Origin: Pyropia haitanensis
Lineage: Eukaryota > Rhodophyta > Bangiophyceae > Bangiales > Bangiaceae
DNA: 64,000 nt
Direction of reading: 5' to 3'
Assembly (NCBI GenBank): GCA_008729055.1
Contig: SDUX01000010.1
Location: 3,115,090-3,179,089, forward strand
Shown here: positions 32,740 through 45,400 of the stretch, one piece after another
How positions within the stretch are numbered: the first letter of the stretch is position 1
Layout: every line of letters begins with the position of its first letter
Notes under the pieces: generated by a model
Databases searched by the model: none
Seen by the model: the letters and a program-made list of their open reading frames with translations, nothing else
Told to the model about the DNA's origin: nothing
Made by a program: the position numbers and the translations under genes

Positions 32740-35700
32740 GACAATTTCATTGAAGGGTCCTTTACAAAATTATCAAGAACTTGCGCAACTCTCCATTGGA
32801 GGCCACTCCTTGCTTTCTCTGCGGGGTCAAACCCATGACCCCTGGCGGATCAGATTGGGCCGTGCTGGGGAGCCGGATTCTGCCGAGTTGACCCCGTAGT
32901 CGGCGCTTGTGCACTGCACGCACCGTTCTTCGAGTGCATTCGGTCCTCTACCCATTTCCGCGGTACTTTTTTCGGATGAAGACGTGTATGTCGTGCTCGA
33001 CCACCCAGTCGTGAAACAAGCGGCGACAGAGTCAGTGGCGACAGATAGTCGCGGTGGTGACAGAGGCGGCGGAGGGGTCGGGGTGGTCCCCCCCCCCACC
33101 TCCCCCCCTCCCAAAACGCGACGGGGCATCCCCCCAAAGTGCCCCGCCGCGTCCGTCACCTCCCCCACCCCACCGCCACAACCCCGCCGCCACCACACCC
33201 CGCCACCACCACCACGCCACCACCACCCCGCCTGCCATCACCATCCCTCAATCACCCCCCGGCCACACCCCACTCCCCCGCAAAGACACCCCACACCCCG
33301 CAAGCTGACCCCGCCCGCGGGCGCGGGCGCGGGTGCACTGGCGACGCGGTGCACAGCGACGAGGGGTGGTGACGGCAACGGCGCGGCCGACGGGTGGCCC
33401 CGCCGACGGTGGCAGCTCGGCGTCGACGCACCGCGCGCGCGCCCACCACGTCGTGCCCGGTCGCGCGCGCGCGGGCGGGGCGTCGCTCGGGAGGGATCGG
33501 GCCGCCCGCCCGCGCGCGCGTCCCGCCAGACGCCGGCCCCTCGCCCGCCCGTCGCTTCCCCCCTCGCACCAGCCGCGCCTCCCCGCGCACCGTCGCCCGT
33601 GAAAAACACACCAGAAACGGCGGCCGCATCAGCAGACGGGTGGACAACCAAAGGAAGGGGTGCACAGCAAAAAAGAGAAGGAAAACGAAACGGGCAGCCA
33701 AGCGCGCGTGACTCGACACCCGGGTTAGGGCAACGTGGGGCTCGGCCGACCGTGCGTAGTGCAACAGGCAGCAGGGCGGGCGTTAAGGCGGGCGGGCATG
33801 CAGGCGGGCGGGCGGGCGGGCGGGTGGGTCGTTGAGCGATTGGGCAGGCGGGAAAAACAGACGGACGGGCGGGGGCGGGTGAGCAAACGGGCGGGCAGGT
33901 GCTCACGGCGCCGGGGCGGGTGGGCGGGCGGCAGGGGCGAGGGGCGGTCCCAGCGTCACAACCGCATAACGGTGACACATGCACGCACACCGCGGGCAGC
34001 TGGCGGCGGTCACGGGCGGCGCGCTACGGTTGGTGGGGTTGTCACCGTGGAGTGGGTGCAGGTGCACGGCAGCGGCGGCGCTGCCCCTGCAGTCGCGCCC
34101 CTCTCCGACCCCCCCCGGGGGTGCTGGGGGGGGGGGTCGGGACGGGCGCTCCGAGCGGCGGCAGGAGCGCTCCGTCTGCGGGTGAGTGTACCCCTCCCCC
34201 GATCGACGGTTCAAACGCGGCAGTCGATCTACCACCCCCTCCCGGCCGGAGGCGGTTTGTGTTGGACCCGTGACGCGCGGCACCAGCGGCACGCAGACGG
34301 CCCACGCGAGCTACCGTGAAAGCATTGGGACGGCCATTGACAGCGGAGGAGGGTGCCGTTTTTCCCCGCGTCGCTCCTGGTCCGTGCCGGACCGCGCTCG
34401 AGATGAGAGAGCACCAGCCACGACGCGAGCGACTGAAGATGCGACCAACAGCGTCGGTCGAACGCCAAGTCGCGAGAATGTCAAAGTGAGAGGGACCAAT
34501 GGTGATTTCCCCGACCCAACCAATGACAGCGTTGGAGCGCGGCCCTCTGAATACAATATACTGTCGGTCACCCACCTTCCGATGAAAATACGTACACGCA
34601 TGCCACGTGGGACCTTCGATGAGAGTGGTACGCGCGGTCGTCGAACGCTGCGATACGGGGGGTGGGGCTGGTGCAGCCGTCGGCGGCGACAGCAGCAACG
34701 ACAGCGACAGCGACGACGACCAAGGATGTTGAGGCGACGGCGGCGGCGAGCCGGGGGGGGTTTGCCGTCGGCATTTTGGTAGGGGCGGTCGGGTGGGGTG
34801 TCGGTAGTGGTGACGGGTTTGGGTGTTTAGGGGGGCGGGAGGGACCAGTCTGTGGTGGCCGCGGCGTTGGCGGTTGGAGGTTTGAGAATACAAAGCGTGC
34901 ACTCAAGCATTGAGTCAGGTTGGCGCTGCTCAAGCTCAAATACCTCCCTCTATGTGCAAGCGTACAAGGACAGAACTCAGAGCGGGGGAACTGGGGGGTG
35001 GCGGTGCCGCTTTGGGTGGCGCGCCGTCGGGCCGTTGGTGGTGGTGAGGACATCGTTTCGGCCGGAGGGGCGGCGACCGCGGCGTGTGTGGGTGTGCTCA
35101 CACGGCAGCGGCAGCGGCGGCGGCGGCGGCGGCGGCGGCGTTGTACGCTGCGAGCGGGTACAAGCCGCGGGGCTGACGTGACCAAGCGGTAGGGGGAGGG
35201 GTAGTCGCCGTCGGCGCCGCGTTCTATCCGCCGAGCTCTGCCAACGGCGGCGGCGGTGGCGAAGATCGTGGCCGTGGCGGGCGCGACATGCGCGGGGTCA
35301 GTGGCGGCGACGCCGCCACCGCGGCCGCAGCGGCCGCCCTCCCCCCCCCCCCGACGCCACGCAGGGCGCGACCGCCTTGGCATGGCGCGGTCGTCCGCCA
35401 CCGCTGCGGCCTGCGCAGCGGCCGCCCGGTCCGCTGCGGCCGCCGCGCCGGCAGACGCCACCGCCACGCGCCGCGACACCGCCGCCGCGGCCGACGTGGC
35501 CCGCCGCGCCCTCCCCGCTTCCCTTTTTTTACCCTGTTCCCCAGCCACGAGTGCAAGCCGTGAGCCCATCTCGTGTGCGAGGTCGGCGGCGCCCGTTCAA
35601 GGGTAGCCGCAACAGCACACGGTAGACGTCCCAATTGGGGAACCCGCTCGCGCGTGCCACAGCCCTGTCGGTCCGCGCGGCCCGACGCGCTTCCCGCCGC

Positions 35701-38624
35701 CCGCCGCCCGCCGCCTCCACGCGCCGTTCCCAGTTGTGACGTATACGGCGGCAGACGCAGTAGAAAAGCGCGGCGGGCCCTTCCTCGGGGGCGTGTGCGT
35801 CGAGACCGAGTGGTCTCGACGTCTTTTTTTGATTTCTTTTTCATTTGCTCGCGTGGGCGGCGGCGGAGGGGACGCGCGCGACGCCCGCCGGGGGCCGGCA
35901 GCGTGGCGCGCACCGCCAGGGGAGGGCTGCTCAAGGCAGCTGGCCGCCCGGCGGCGGCGACGGCGACCGCGCACTGCCGCCGATGAGGGCGGGGCGGGGG
36001 GGGGGGGGGGTGGCGCTTGCGCCGCGGGCGGCTGCCTCTGGCGCGCGGATGCCGCAGCCGACGCAGTCACGCCCCTCCCGCCCACCCCGCCCCGGCTCTC
36101 GCCGGCTACTTTTGAAACTACCCGCTCACCCCGCCACCCACCGCGAGCACCGGCCGCGCCACCCACGGCACGCGCCCCACCGCGGCACACCCCCACCCCC
36201 CGTCCGCTGCAGCGTCTGCCGCTGGCCGACACCTGGCATGCCACGGCGCTCGCGGCGGGCGACACCCACCCCCCAAACTGGCTGCGGCACGCCCTCGCGC
36301 GAGCACCACAAGATTCCGTTGGCCGGCCGCGGCAGGCGGCGGCAGCGGTGAACGCGGGACGCGCCGCGGCAGGCCGCCACACCCCGCCCCGCAGAGTCCC
36401 GCCGCACCCCACCCACGCCGCACCCCGCCCACGCCGCACCTCGCCCCCGCCACAACCCGCACCGCCGCGGCCCACACCCCAAACCCCTCCCCGTCCCGCC
36501 GCGTGCCGCCGTCCTGCCCCGCCCTCGCCGCGCCGCACGGTGCCGCACGGCGCCCCGCATCTCCCGCCGCTCCTCGCCGCCCGCGTTGGCCACCGCCGCT
36601 ACCGCCCCGCGCACGTCGAGCCGTGCCGATCGCTCCCGGCTCCCCCCCCGCCCCGCCCACCCTTTCACCCCGCCCGCGCGCGCCCCCCTCCTGGTCCGCG
36701 CCAGGCGGTTCTCATTGAGAGCATGGATATCCCTGTTGCCGTCCCCCTCTCCCTATCAGTGGGGGAGCGGGGACGGCATGCGCGGATGAAGGTGGCGAGA
36801 GAGCGCCGCCTCCGTTATCGCGCCCGCGCCGGGGAGGGGGGGCGCTGCGTCGCCTCTCCTTCCCGCGCGCGACGCCACTGCCCGCTGCTGAAATATGCAG
36901 TGGGGCGGGGCGGGGGTGCGGGAGGGCGGGTCGTCAACGGACGACGACGGCGTGGTGCCGCCGTGGCGGCGCCTGTGTGTTTGACCGTGCCCTCTTGCTC
37001 CGTTGCCTGTGTGCGTGCGTGTGTGTGTGTCACCTTTCCCCGGCGGCCTGTCTGCCTCGCCCCTGCCCGATCCGCAACAGGTGGCTTCCGTCGCTAGTGG
37101 CGGAGTTATTCCTGTGGCCTTTCTCTTCTTCCCGTGTGGTGAAGGGAGGGGTCTTTGGCGCGTGTGGATCTTTGTGGCGCCGCCCCTGCATCGCGCCCGC
37201 GCCGTGCGGGGGGGGGATCGCTGCCGCGCTCCTCCCCGCTGACGCGCGGCGCCACTGCTCACTGCTATTACGCAGTGTAACGAGCAGGCGGCAGGGAGGA
37301 CTGGCCGTTGGGGGAGGGTGACGCCGCTGCGTGAGTCGCGGTTCCGGCCTGGAGTGTCTCTGTCGTCTTGTTTTGAGTGTGCTTGCGTCTCCCCCCCGCC
37401 CGATCTCCGCCAACCACTGGTCCTCACTCTCTCTTCCCGCTCCGCAACAGGTGGCTCCCCTGGTCGGGAGCACGGGCGCTCCTGTTACCGTGCCCCTCTT
37501 CCCGTACTGGGGTGAGGGGGGGTACGGCGGGTGCGGACGGCAGTGGCGTTAGAGCGCCGCCCTCGTATCGCGCCCGCGTGCCGGAGGGGGGGGGGGGGGG
37601 CGCGACTCCGCGCCTCCCCATCCCCGCACGCGGCGCCACTGCCCGCTGCTCTTACGCCGTGGCATGGGCTGGGGGTGTGTGCTGGCCTGCGGTTGGTGGG
37701 CCGCGACGGCGCCGCGCGCGAGCCGCGCGGTTCCGGTTCCTGGTGAACGCGCGAGGGGCGGAGGACGGAGGGGAGGGACGGCCGTGGGCCCTCCCCGCCC
37801 GCCACCGCCCTGCGCACGGCGCCAGCGCCCGCTGCTGTTACGCAGTTGGACTGATGGGTGAAGGGGAAAGGCGGGCCGCCCACGTTGTCGTCGCGCGCAA
37901 ATTCAGAGGGGTGATCTTGTGCCGTGATTGTGAGTCTGACTTGTCTTCTGTGTCGTCCTGAGCGTTCCCCTTCCTTGACCGTGACTGGTGTGTGGCAATC
38001 GTTTCCGTTTTCATCCCTGATCTTTCTCCAAAACTCCACCAGATCACAACGCCTGTCGTGCAACCACTGCCAACCAGGTCGGATCAACCATCGGTGACAC
38101 ATCCCGCCCGATGGTGTGCCCACACCCCGCCTGCCCAGTCGTCTGTCTTGAACGCATCCTCATGGGCAGTACACATGTATCCGCCGCGCGGTGTTGTTTT
38201 ACTTTTGAACCTGCGGTGAGTTTGTGGCCACGAGTAAATCTTCGATGCCACGAGTAATTCTTCGATGTATAAGGGACTAAGTATGTGTCCGACATGGTGC
38301 TCAAAGTCCGATTGAAGACGCCCTCTCCACGCCTGTCACGCGATACAATATCGTGTTACACCAAGTACGGGGTGTTTGGAATTGGAATAAGTCTCGCAAC
38401 TGGCGAGCGCCAACCCGCTCGACCGGGTGCCGCAGCCCGTCGTGCGGCGGTCTCGTAGGTCGCCACCCCCTACCGCCCCACAACCACCCTTATTGCCACG
38501 CCCCACCACCACCTCCTTGCCACGCCTCACCGCAGTCGCCACCGCGGTCTTGCCGCTACTGGCTGGCGGCGGCAGTGGGCGCTTCCCCTCTCTCGGCGGT
38601 CACGGTCGGCGGCTACCCGCCGCG
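32740..38624. other. Gene-poor region, 5.9 kb
   Basis: No gene is recognised. 33.05-33.3 kb is rich in CCACC/CCCCC. 33.77-33.9 kb holds a GGCGGGCGGGC-type short repeat. 34.1-35.2 kb has alternating moderate- and high-GC stretches. 36.36-36.48 kb is a CCGCACCCCACCCACG-type minisatellite. 36.7-37.86 kb holds a ~375-bp tandem repeat (separate entry). 37.85-38.4 kb drops in GC and probably contains the promoter of the downstream gene. Short open frames on both strands show no motifs. Confidence 0.45.
36700..37860. repeat. Degenerate tandem repeat, three ~375-bp units with a conserved stem-loop
   Basis: Several anchors recur at about 371-384 bp. ATCGCGCCCGCG occurs near 36818, 37191 and 37568. 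CCTGTTGCCGT-like sequence occurs near 36732, 37110 and 37482. CGCAACAGGTGGC-like sequence occurs near 36697, 37072 and 37443. GCCACTGC occurs at 36874, 37251 and 37635, with a fourth partial copy, GCCAGCGC, at 37821. Just after the GCCACTGC anchor each unit can form a stem-loop (CCACTGC...GCAGTGG in unit 1, CACTGC...GCAGTG in unit 2, weaker in units 3 and 4). The units have diverged. No shared open frame is obvious. Confidence 0.65.
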
Positions 38625-39490
38625 ATGGCCGCCCGCCCCCGCCCCGCCACCTCGCCGCCGCCACCGCGGTCGTCGTCGCCACCGCCGCCGCCACCGCCAC
38701 CGCCGCGCGGCGGTGGCGGTGGCGGTGGCGGTGGCGGTGGCGGTGGCGGTGGCGGTGACGGTGACGGCGTCGTTGCGGCCGGCGGCGCGGCGGCCGCCTC
38801 CCCCCCCCCCCCCGACGGTGGCCACCGCCGCGCCGTCACGGCGTGGCCGCGCGGGTGCCCCCCCCCCACCGTCGCCGCCGTCACCGGCCGCCCACCCGCC
38901 GCCGCCGCCGCGGCCGCCGCCGCCGTTGCCGCCGCCGCCGCCGTTGCCGCCGCCGCCGCCGCCGGGAGACGTGCCACTCGCTGACGCGGCCGCGGCGGTT
39001 GTTGCCGGCGGGCGGCCGCCGCCGACGCACGCGTGTCCGCCACCGCCGCGGCGGCCGCTGCCGCGGCGGTCGGCGCGGCTGCGGCAGTCGCTGCCACCGC
39101 TGGCGTCGCTGCCGCCGCCGCCGTTGCCGCCGCCAGTGTCGCCTCCACCGCCGTCGCCACCACCGACAACGACGCCGCCGCCGCCGCCGCCGTCACCGTC
39201 GCTGTCGTCCCCGTCGCTGCCGTTGCCGCCACCGCCGTCCCTGCCGTTGCCGCCGCCGTCCCTGCCGTTGCCGCCGGCGCTGCCACCCGGGCGGGACGCC
39301 GCTGTCGGCGCGGCCGCCGATCAGCGACGGCCGCCGCGCCTCCCCGTGCGGGTGCTGTCGGTGACGCCGCCGCTCCGCCGCCGCCGCGGCCGCGCCGCGG
39401 GGGAGACCGCGCCGGTGGCGCACGCGCTGGCCGCCGCGGGGGTGCCCGCGGCCGTTCCCGCGCCCGCCACCGCCGCTGCCGCGCCCGCCA

Positions 39491-39521
<31 letters not shown>

Positions 39522-39657
39522 GGCCGCCGCCGGGCTCACCAGCGGAGAGGGCATCCCGCCGCTGCTGCGGTCGGGCCTGCTCCTCCCTTCCCTGCCACCG
39601 CCGCTGCTGTCGCCGCCGCCGACGCCGCCGCCGCCACTGGCACTGCTGCAACCGTCC

Positions 39658-39694
<37 letters not shown>

Positions 39695-41289
39695 CACCGC
39701 CCCCACGACCGCCGCGGCGGCGGCGGGAGGCGGCCGCCGCCGCGGCGGTGCCGCCGCCGCCCGCGGTGCCGCCGTGGGCCGCCGTGCCGCCGCCGCCGCT
39801 GCTGCCGCCGCCGCCGTCCCTCGACGCCGCGCCGCTGCCGCCGCCATCGCCTGTGTCGTCCGCGTCGCCTCTGGGGCGGCCGCCGGCGTCGCCCGTGCCG
39901 CCGGCGTCGCCGCCGCGGCGGCGGCCGCGGCGGGCTGTGACGACTGGGCGCACCCCCCCGCCCGCTTTGGCGGCTTCCCCCTCGGCGCGGGTGCGGTCCT
40001 CCCCTCCCCCCTCCTGCCCCACCCCCCCCTCCTCCTCCCCCCCCCCGTCCTCCGCCCCATCCCCTTCGTCCTCCCCAGCCCCCTCCTCGTCCCCCCCCCC
40101 CTCCCCCTCCCCCCCTACGCCACCGGCCGCCGCGGCCACCACCGTGGAGGCATTGTTTGGGGCGACCGCGACATCGATGCGAGGGGCGCTCGCCTCCCCC
40201 CCCCCGCGACCGCCGCCGCCGCCGTGGCGACCGTTTTTGGCGCCCCCGCCGCGGCGGTGCGGTCCACCGTCGCCGCGGCGGTGGCGTGGCGGGCGGCGGC
40301 CCCCCCACGCCCTCCCCCGCCGCCCCCCCCCCCCGTGGACCTGTGCATGGCGGTCTTTGACACGCCCGCTGCCGGCCTCACCGCGCTCCTCGGCGGCGGC
40401 CGGTGCTGCGGCCACGCGTCGACCGCCGCCGCGGCGGTCGTTGACGCCCTCCGCGCGGGCGCGTGGGCGCTCGGCGCGCCGGCGGCGGCGGTGGCGGCGG
40501 CGCTGTCGCTGGGCGGCGGCGGCTTTTGGGTGCTCCCGGCGGCCCTGCCCGCCGCCGTCGCGGCGGCGGCGCGGGCGGAGCTCGCCGCCATCCCCGGCCG
40601 CTGCCGGCACCCGATCTTCAACACGACCGACGTGGCGGCGATCCGCGCTGCTGGCCGGTCGGGCGACCGCGGCCGGCGGCAGGCCGCGCTGGCCGCGGAG
40701 AACCTTGCGGCCCTCGGCGCCGTGCCCGGCCTTCGCGCGGCGGTCGCGGCGCTCGACGGCCTCGGGGTGCTGCTGGACGGGCTGTGGGGCGGCGCCCACC
40801 GGTACCGGTCCGTCTTCCCCGTCGCGCTCGTGTCCGAACCCGCCGCCGCGCAGCAGCTGCCGCACGCGGACGCGTGCCCGATGGAGATGGTCGGCGACCC
40901 GCCGGCGGTGCTTGGCGGGCTCCTCGCCGTTGAGGACGGCACCCGCCTCATCGCGTGGCCGGCCGCGCACGGGGTGCTGCTGGCGGGGGGGGAGGCGGAC
41001 CCGGCGGCGCGGCGGGTGGTGGGCGTGCCGACGGGGGCGGCGCTGCTGTTTCGGGGCGACGCGGTGCACTGTGGGGCGGCCAATCCGGGCCAGCGGCGGC
41101 ACGTGCGGCTGCACACGTACCTGGTGCGGGAGGGGTTTGCGCGGATGGGGGACCTCGAGTTCACGACGCTGCTGCCGGGGATGGACGCGACGGAGGGGGG
41201 GGGGGCGGACGTGCCGGCAGGGGGGGGGGGGGGGCGCACGCGGCGGGGGGGGGGGGGGCGGAGCGGCCAAGAGGCGGCGACGGCGGTAG
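38625..41289 (+). CDS. 2-oxoglutarate/Fe(II)-dependent oxygenase-like protein with Pro/Ala-rich N-terminal half
   Basis: The double-stranded beta-helix core lies at about 40780-41190. It has QQLPHADACPMEM, supplying the HxD iron ligands near 40862; LLAVEDGTRLIAWPAAHGV; then FRGDAVHCGAANPGQRRHVR, supplying the distal His near 41067 and an Arg placed to bind 2-oxoglutarate. Upstream are FWVLPAALPAAV and a helical segment, also typical of such oxygenases. I cannot assign a subfamily or substrate. The first ~500 codons are Pro/Ala/Gly-rich. The start at 38625 (MAARPRPATS) is only the best ATG; that frame closes at 38984, so shifts in the repeats would be needed. Another frame change is needed at the C10 run 40196-40205. 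Near the end, G runs at 41195-41258 probably shift into the frame ending AAKRRRRR at TAG 41287-41289, a possible nuclear signal. Confidence 0.6.
38711..38757 (+). repeat. (GGTGGC)n-type microsatellite
   Basis: An uninterrupted GGCGGT/GGTGGC hexamer tract. It is Gly-coding if in frame, inside the proposed N-terminus of the oxygenase-like gene, and may cause frame uncertainty there. Confidence 0.8.
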
Positions 41290-42248
41290 CGCCGCGGCGG
41301 CTGGCGCCGCGGCCGCGCGCGGTCACCCCGCTGGTCGCTGGAGGACACGGGCGGTGGGGTCGTCAGAGGGGCGAGGGAGGTGGGCGGGCGGGCGGGCGTA
41401 ATGTCCACGCGGTCCGATGCGTATCTGCTCTTCTTTGTGGTCATTGGTGGCCGCTGGTGGCCGCCGGGCGGTCACGATGCCAGCCGGCCGGCCGGCCGAC
41501 CGTCGCGGCGGCCGCGTCGCGGCGACGCGGGTGCCCCCACCGCCGCCGTCTGGGCGGCTGCGGCTGTGGCGGGGTCGGCGGGGGGGGACAGGGGGGTGGG
41601 CGCCACCCGCCGGCCGGCGGTGGTGGGCGTCGGTGGCGAGCGGTGGGTGGCGGGGACGCGGGCGGCAGGGGAGCGCCCGGGTCGGCGGCGGCGGGAGCGA
41701 GGGGGACGCCGCGGCGGCCAGGTGGAGAGCGGGGCGAGCCCCGCAGGCTGGAGGGGGGACGGCGCACGGTGGGTGCGCGGGGGAACCCCCTTCCCCCCCC
41801 CCCACCCCGGCGCGCGAGCCCTTCCTCCCAAAGCCACCCCCATCCGCCGACCGTCACCAGCGATCGCCCGCCACCGCCGCCCACGGTTGCAAAACCGCTG
41901 GCTCGGTGCGCCGCGCGCGGCGCGCCCCCGCACAGACACAGACACACGGACACAAAAAACAGAAGAGCCACACATTGGCGCCTCGACACAGACGCAGGCG
42001 CGCTCACACAGACGCCCCACAGGCACCGCCAGTCAAAAAAAAAAAGAAAAAGGGAGACGCGGGCACGACACGCACGTGCCGCCCCACCGCCCCCCCCCTT
42101 CCCCACCCCCACCATCCCCGCCCCCCCTTCACGCCACCGCTTGCCACCTCATCCCGCCGCGTTACCCCCTTCCCCGCCGCCCACCCCCCCCCTTGCCGTC
42201 CCTCTCCCCCATACCCCCCGCCCGCCCCCCCCAATCAGCGGCGCGCGG
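41290..42248. other. Intergenic region between convergent oxygenase-like and kinase/Sel1 genes
   Basis: This is 959 bp. A GGCGGGCGGGC tract (about 41381-41398) is followed by a short less biased piece, then GC-rich sequence without a recognisable gene. An A-rich run (42034-42052) and a C-rich stretch (42086-42230) precede the minus-strand gene's stop. Confidence 0.45.
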
Positions 42249-42442
42249 TCATGCCGGGGAGCTCTTGTTGGACGACGTCCCTCCCCCCCCTCCCCGAAAC
42301 AGCGCGCGCGCGCGCGCCGCGGCGACCGCAAACCGAAAGCCCCGCGACGTGAGCTTGCGCGCCGACGCGCGGCTGCCCGCCGCCGCCGCCTTCTTGTGCC
42401 AATAGTGCGCGGCGAGCGTGTCCTTGGCCACCGCCCGCCCCA

Positions 42443-42487
<45 letters not shown>

Positions 42488-45400
42488 CGGCGGCGGCGCC
42501 CCCGGCGGCGGCGGCGGCGCGGCGGCCGCCGCCGGCGCGGCCGCCCGCAACGACGGCCCCGCCGCGGGGCACGGCGCCGCGCTCGTAAATGGCGGCCAGC
42601 TCCGCGGCGGCGGCGCCGTCGCCAGCCGACGCGGCGGCGTGTAGCAGCGCCGCCGCGCCGGCGGGGTCAGTCGGCAACAGCTCCGCCGCGAGGTTGCGCT
42701 TGGCCGCGGGGTGACCCGCCGCGGCGGCCGCCTCAAACAGCGCCCGCGCCTTGCGCCGGTCCCCGCCGTCGCCGTCGGCGGGCGGGGTGGCGGCCGCCGC
42801 CGCCGCGGCGGCCGCCTCGGCGGACGCGGCGCCCGGTGCCGCGCCGCCCGCCGCCGCCGCGGCGGCGCGGGCGGCGGCGCCGGCGCCGGCCGGGTCGTCG
42901 CCGCCGCGGACGTGCTCGCCGAGCTCGTTGAGGGCGGCGGGCACGCCCTTGGCCGCCGCCCGCCGCAGGTAGTCGGCGGCGGTCGCGGCGGACCGCCCCA
43001 CCCCCGAGCCCGTCGCAAAGCAGTGCGCGACGGCGTAGAGGCTGTCGCCGTGGCCGCGCTCGGCGGCCAGCCGCCACCGCTCAAACGCGTGGTAGGGCGC
43101 GGGCGCGGGCAGGCCGAGGCCCGCCGCGTGGCACTGCGCCGACAGGTGCAGCGCGTCGGTGCTGCCCGCGTACGCGGCGGCCTCGTAAAACGCCAGCGCG
43201 GTCGCCGCGTCGGCCTCTTGGACGGTCATGGTCGGCGCCGCGGGCACACCGGGCAGCGGGGCCGGCGCCGGCGCCGCGGCGCCCGCGGCGCCCCCCGCCC
43301 CCGCCGCGGTGGCGCCGCCGCCGCCGCCGCCCGGCCGCCGCCCCACCACCCCCGGGTCACACAGCGCGCGCGCACGGTTGACGCTGGCCGCGACGCAGCC
43401 GAGGCTCTCGGCGGTGAGGTAGGCCGCCGCTGCGCGCCGCGCCGCGCCCGCCGCGGCGTGCCGCTCGCCGAGCACGTTGGTCGCGTCGCCGTGGCTCCGC
43501 GCCGCCGCCATTGCGTACAGCTCCGCCGCGCGGGCGCGCGACTGCTCACGCCCGCCGACGTGGAGGTCGAGCGCCAGCGCGAGCGCGTACGCCCACTCGC
43601 CGTCGCTGTCCTCGGCGTCAAGGTCGGCCGCGACGCGCGCCTCGAGCCAGTCGACTAGCTCCCGCTCCGCCGCTTGGCCCGACTCGGTCTTGGCCACCCC
43701 CGCGTACGGGGTGGCGCCGCTGCCGCCGCCACCCGCCGCGGCGGCCGCTTCCGCCGCCGCCGCGACCGCCGACGCGCCAGCGGCGGCGGCCGACGCGGCC
43801 GCGGCACGGTCGGGAGTGGACTGAGTGCGGCCGCCGAGCGGCACGCCGCGGCCGCCGCGGCGCGGGGTGGTGGCGCCCACGTCCGACGGGATGCCCGCCA
43901 TGACCGCCGCGGCGAGGCCGCCCAGGTCCGACGTGTCGACGCCGCCGCCGTCAACGGCGCCGCCCCCGCCAGGCGCCGCCGCCACCGCCTGCCGCACGCT
44001 AATCCCGCCGCTCGCGTCGTACGTGTCGTACGCGGCGGCGGCGCCGGCGGCGTGGCCATTGGCGTAGGTGTCGCCCGCCCCCCCCCCCCCGCCCCCCGCC
44101 GCCGCCGTAGCCGCGGCCGCCGCGGCCGCCAGCTCCTCCGCATCGAGCGCGCGCTTGTACTTGAAGAGCCAGCCAATGGCGAGCCCCACGTCGCGCACCA
44201 CGTACTGGCCGCGGCGGTAGCACGCGTGGAGGTTCCAGCACGCGTCCGCCTCGCCCGCCGCGGCGCGGCGACGCCAGTCGGGCAGCGGGTCCGCGCCCGA
44301 TGGGGGCCGCCCGCGGAAGCGGAGCGGGAAGAGCGCGCGGAGCTCCGGGTCGGTCGCGGGGCTGCCGCCGTCGAGGGCGCCCTTGCGGACGGGCGCGCGG
44401 CCAAAGAGGCCCGGCGACCGTTCCCGCAGCGCAAACAGGTGGTGCAGCACCATCCACGCGGGCGACCGCCGCGCGGCGGTCGCGGCAAAGCAGTGGGTGT
44501 AGAGGATGGAGACGACCTCGGGGGGGGCGAGGTCCGCCAGCCGCGCCCGCGGCGGGGGGGTGCCCGCGAGCAGCAGCTCCGCGAGCGCCTCGGCGCCCGC
44601 CGCCGCCGACGGCCCCGCCGGGTAGGGGTCCCCGCGGGAGAGCAGCGCGTACGCGACCGAGCCGAGCGCCCACACGTCCGCGGCGGCCGAGGCGGGCTCC
44701 TTGCGCGCCACCTCGGGGCTGACGGTGTACGTCTTGGCGCGGAGCTCGGCGGGGGTGGTGCTCTCCGACGCGTAAAACAGGGCGGTGGGCGTGTCGGACG
44801 GGTACATGCGCGGCCGCGCGAGCCGCGCCGGCCCCGACGGCCCGCCGAGGAGGATGTTGCCCGGGTGGAGGTCCAGGTGCACCAGGTCGTTGGCGTGGAG
44901 AAAGGTGAGGCCCTGCGCCACGTCGAGCAGCAGGTTGAGCCGCACCGCCAGCGGGTCGAGCGCCGCCGAGCTCAGCGCCGCGGCGAGGGAGCCCGCCGGG
45001 TGCGCCTCGGTGGCGAGCGCCATCGCGGGCTCCCCGTCCGCGCCACCGCCCGGCGCCGCGAGCACCCCGTACAGGCTGACCACGTTGGGGTGCCGCACGC
45101 CCAGCCGCACGCGCAGGGCGCGCGCCTCGGGCGCGCCCGCCGCGCCCGCGACGACCACCTCCAGCGCCGTCGGCGTGCCCGCCACGTCCACCACCACCGG
45201 CGGGGTGGCGCCAAACGCGTCGACGGCGGGCGGCGCGGTCGGGTCGGCGAGCCCCCCCGCCTCGCCACCCTCTTCCGCAAACGACAGCGCCGCGACGGCG
45301 GCGGACACGGCCTCCTCGAGCGCCCCCCCCGGCGCGGCAGCCGCGTAGATCTCCTCAAACGTGGGCACACTCGACGGCGCGACGGGCAGCCCCGCGCCCG

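Noticed and set aside
33750..33910. Telomere-like or centromeric repeat (GGCGGGCGGGC)
   Set aside because: It is short, irregular and internal, without the regular unit of a telomere.
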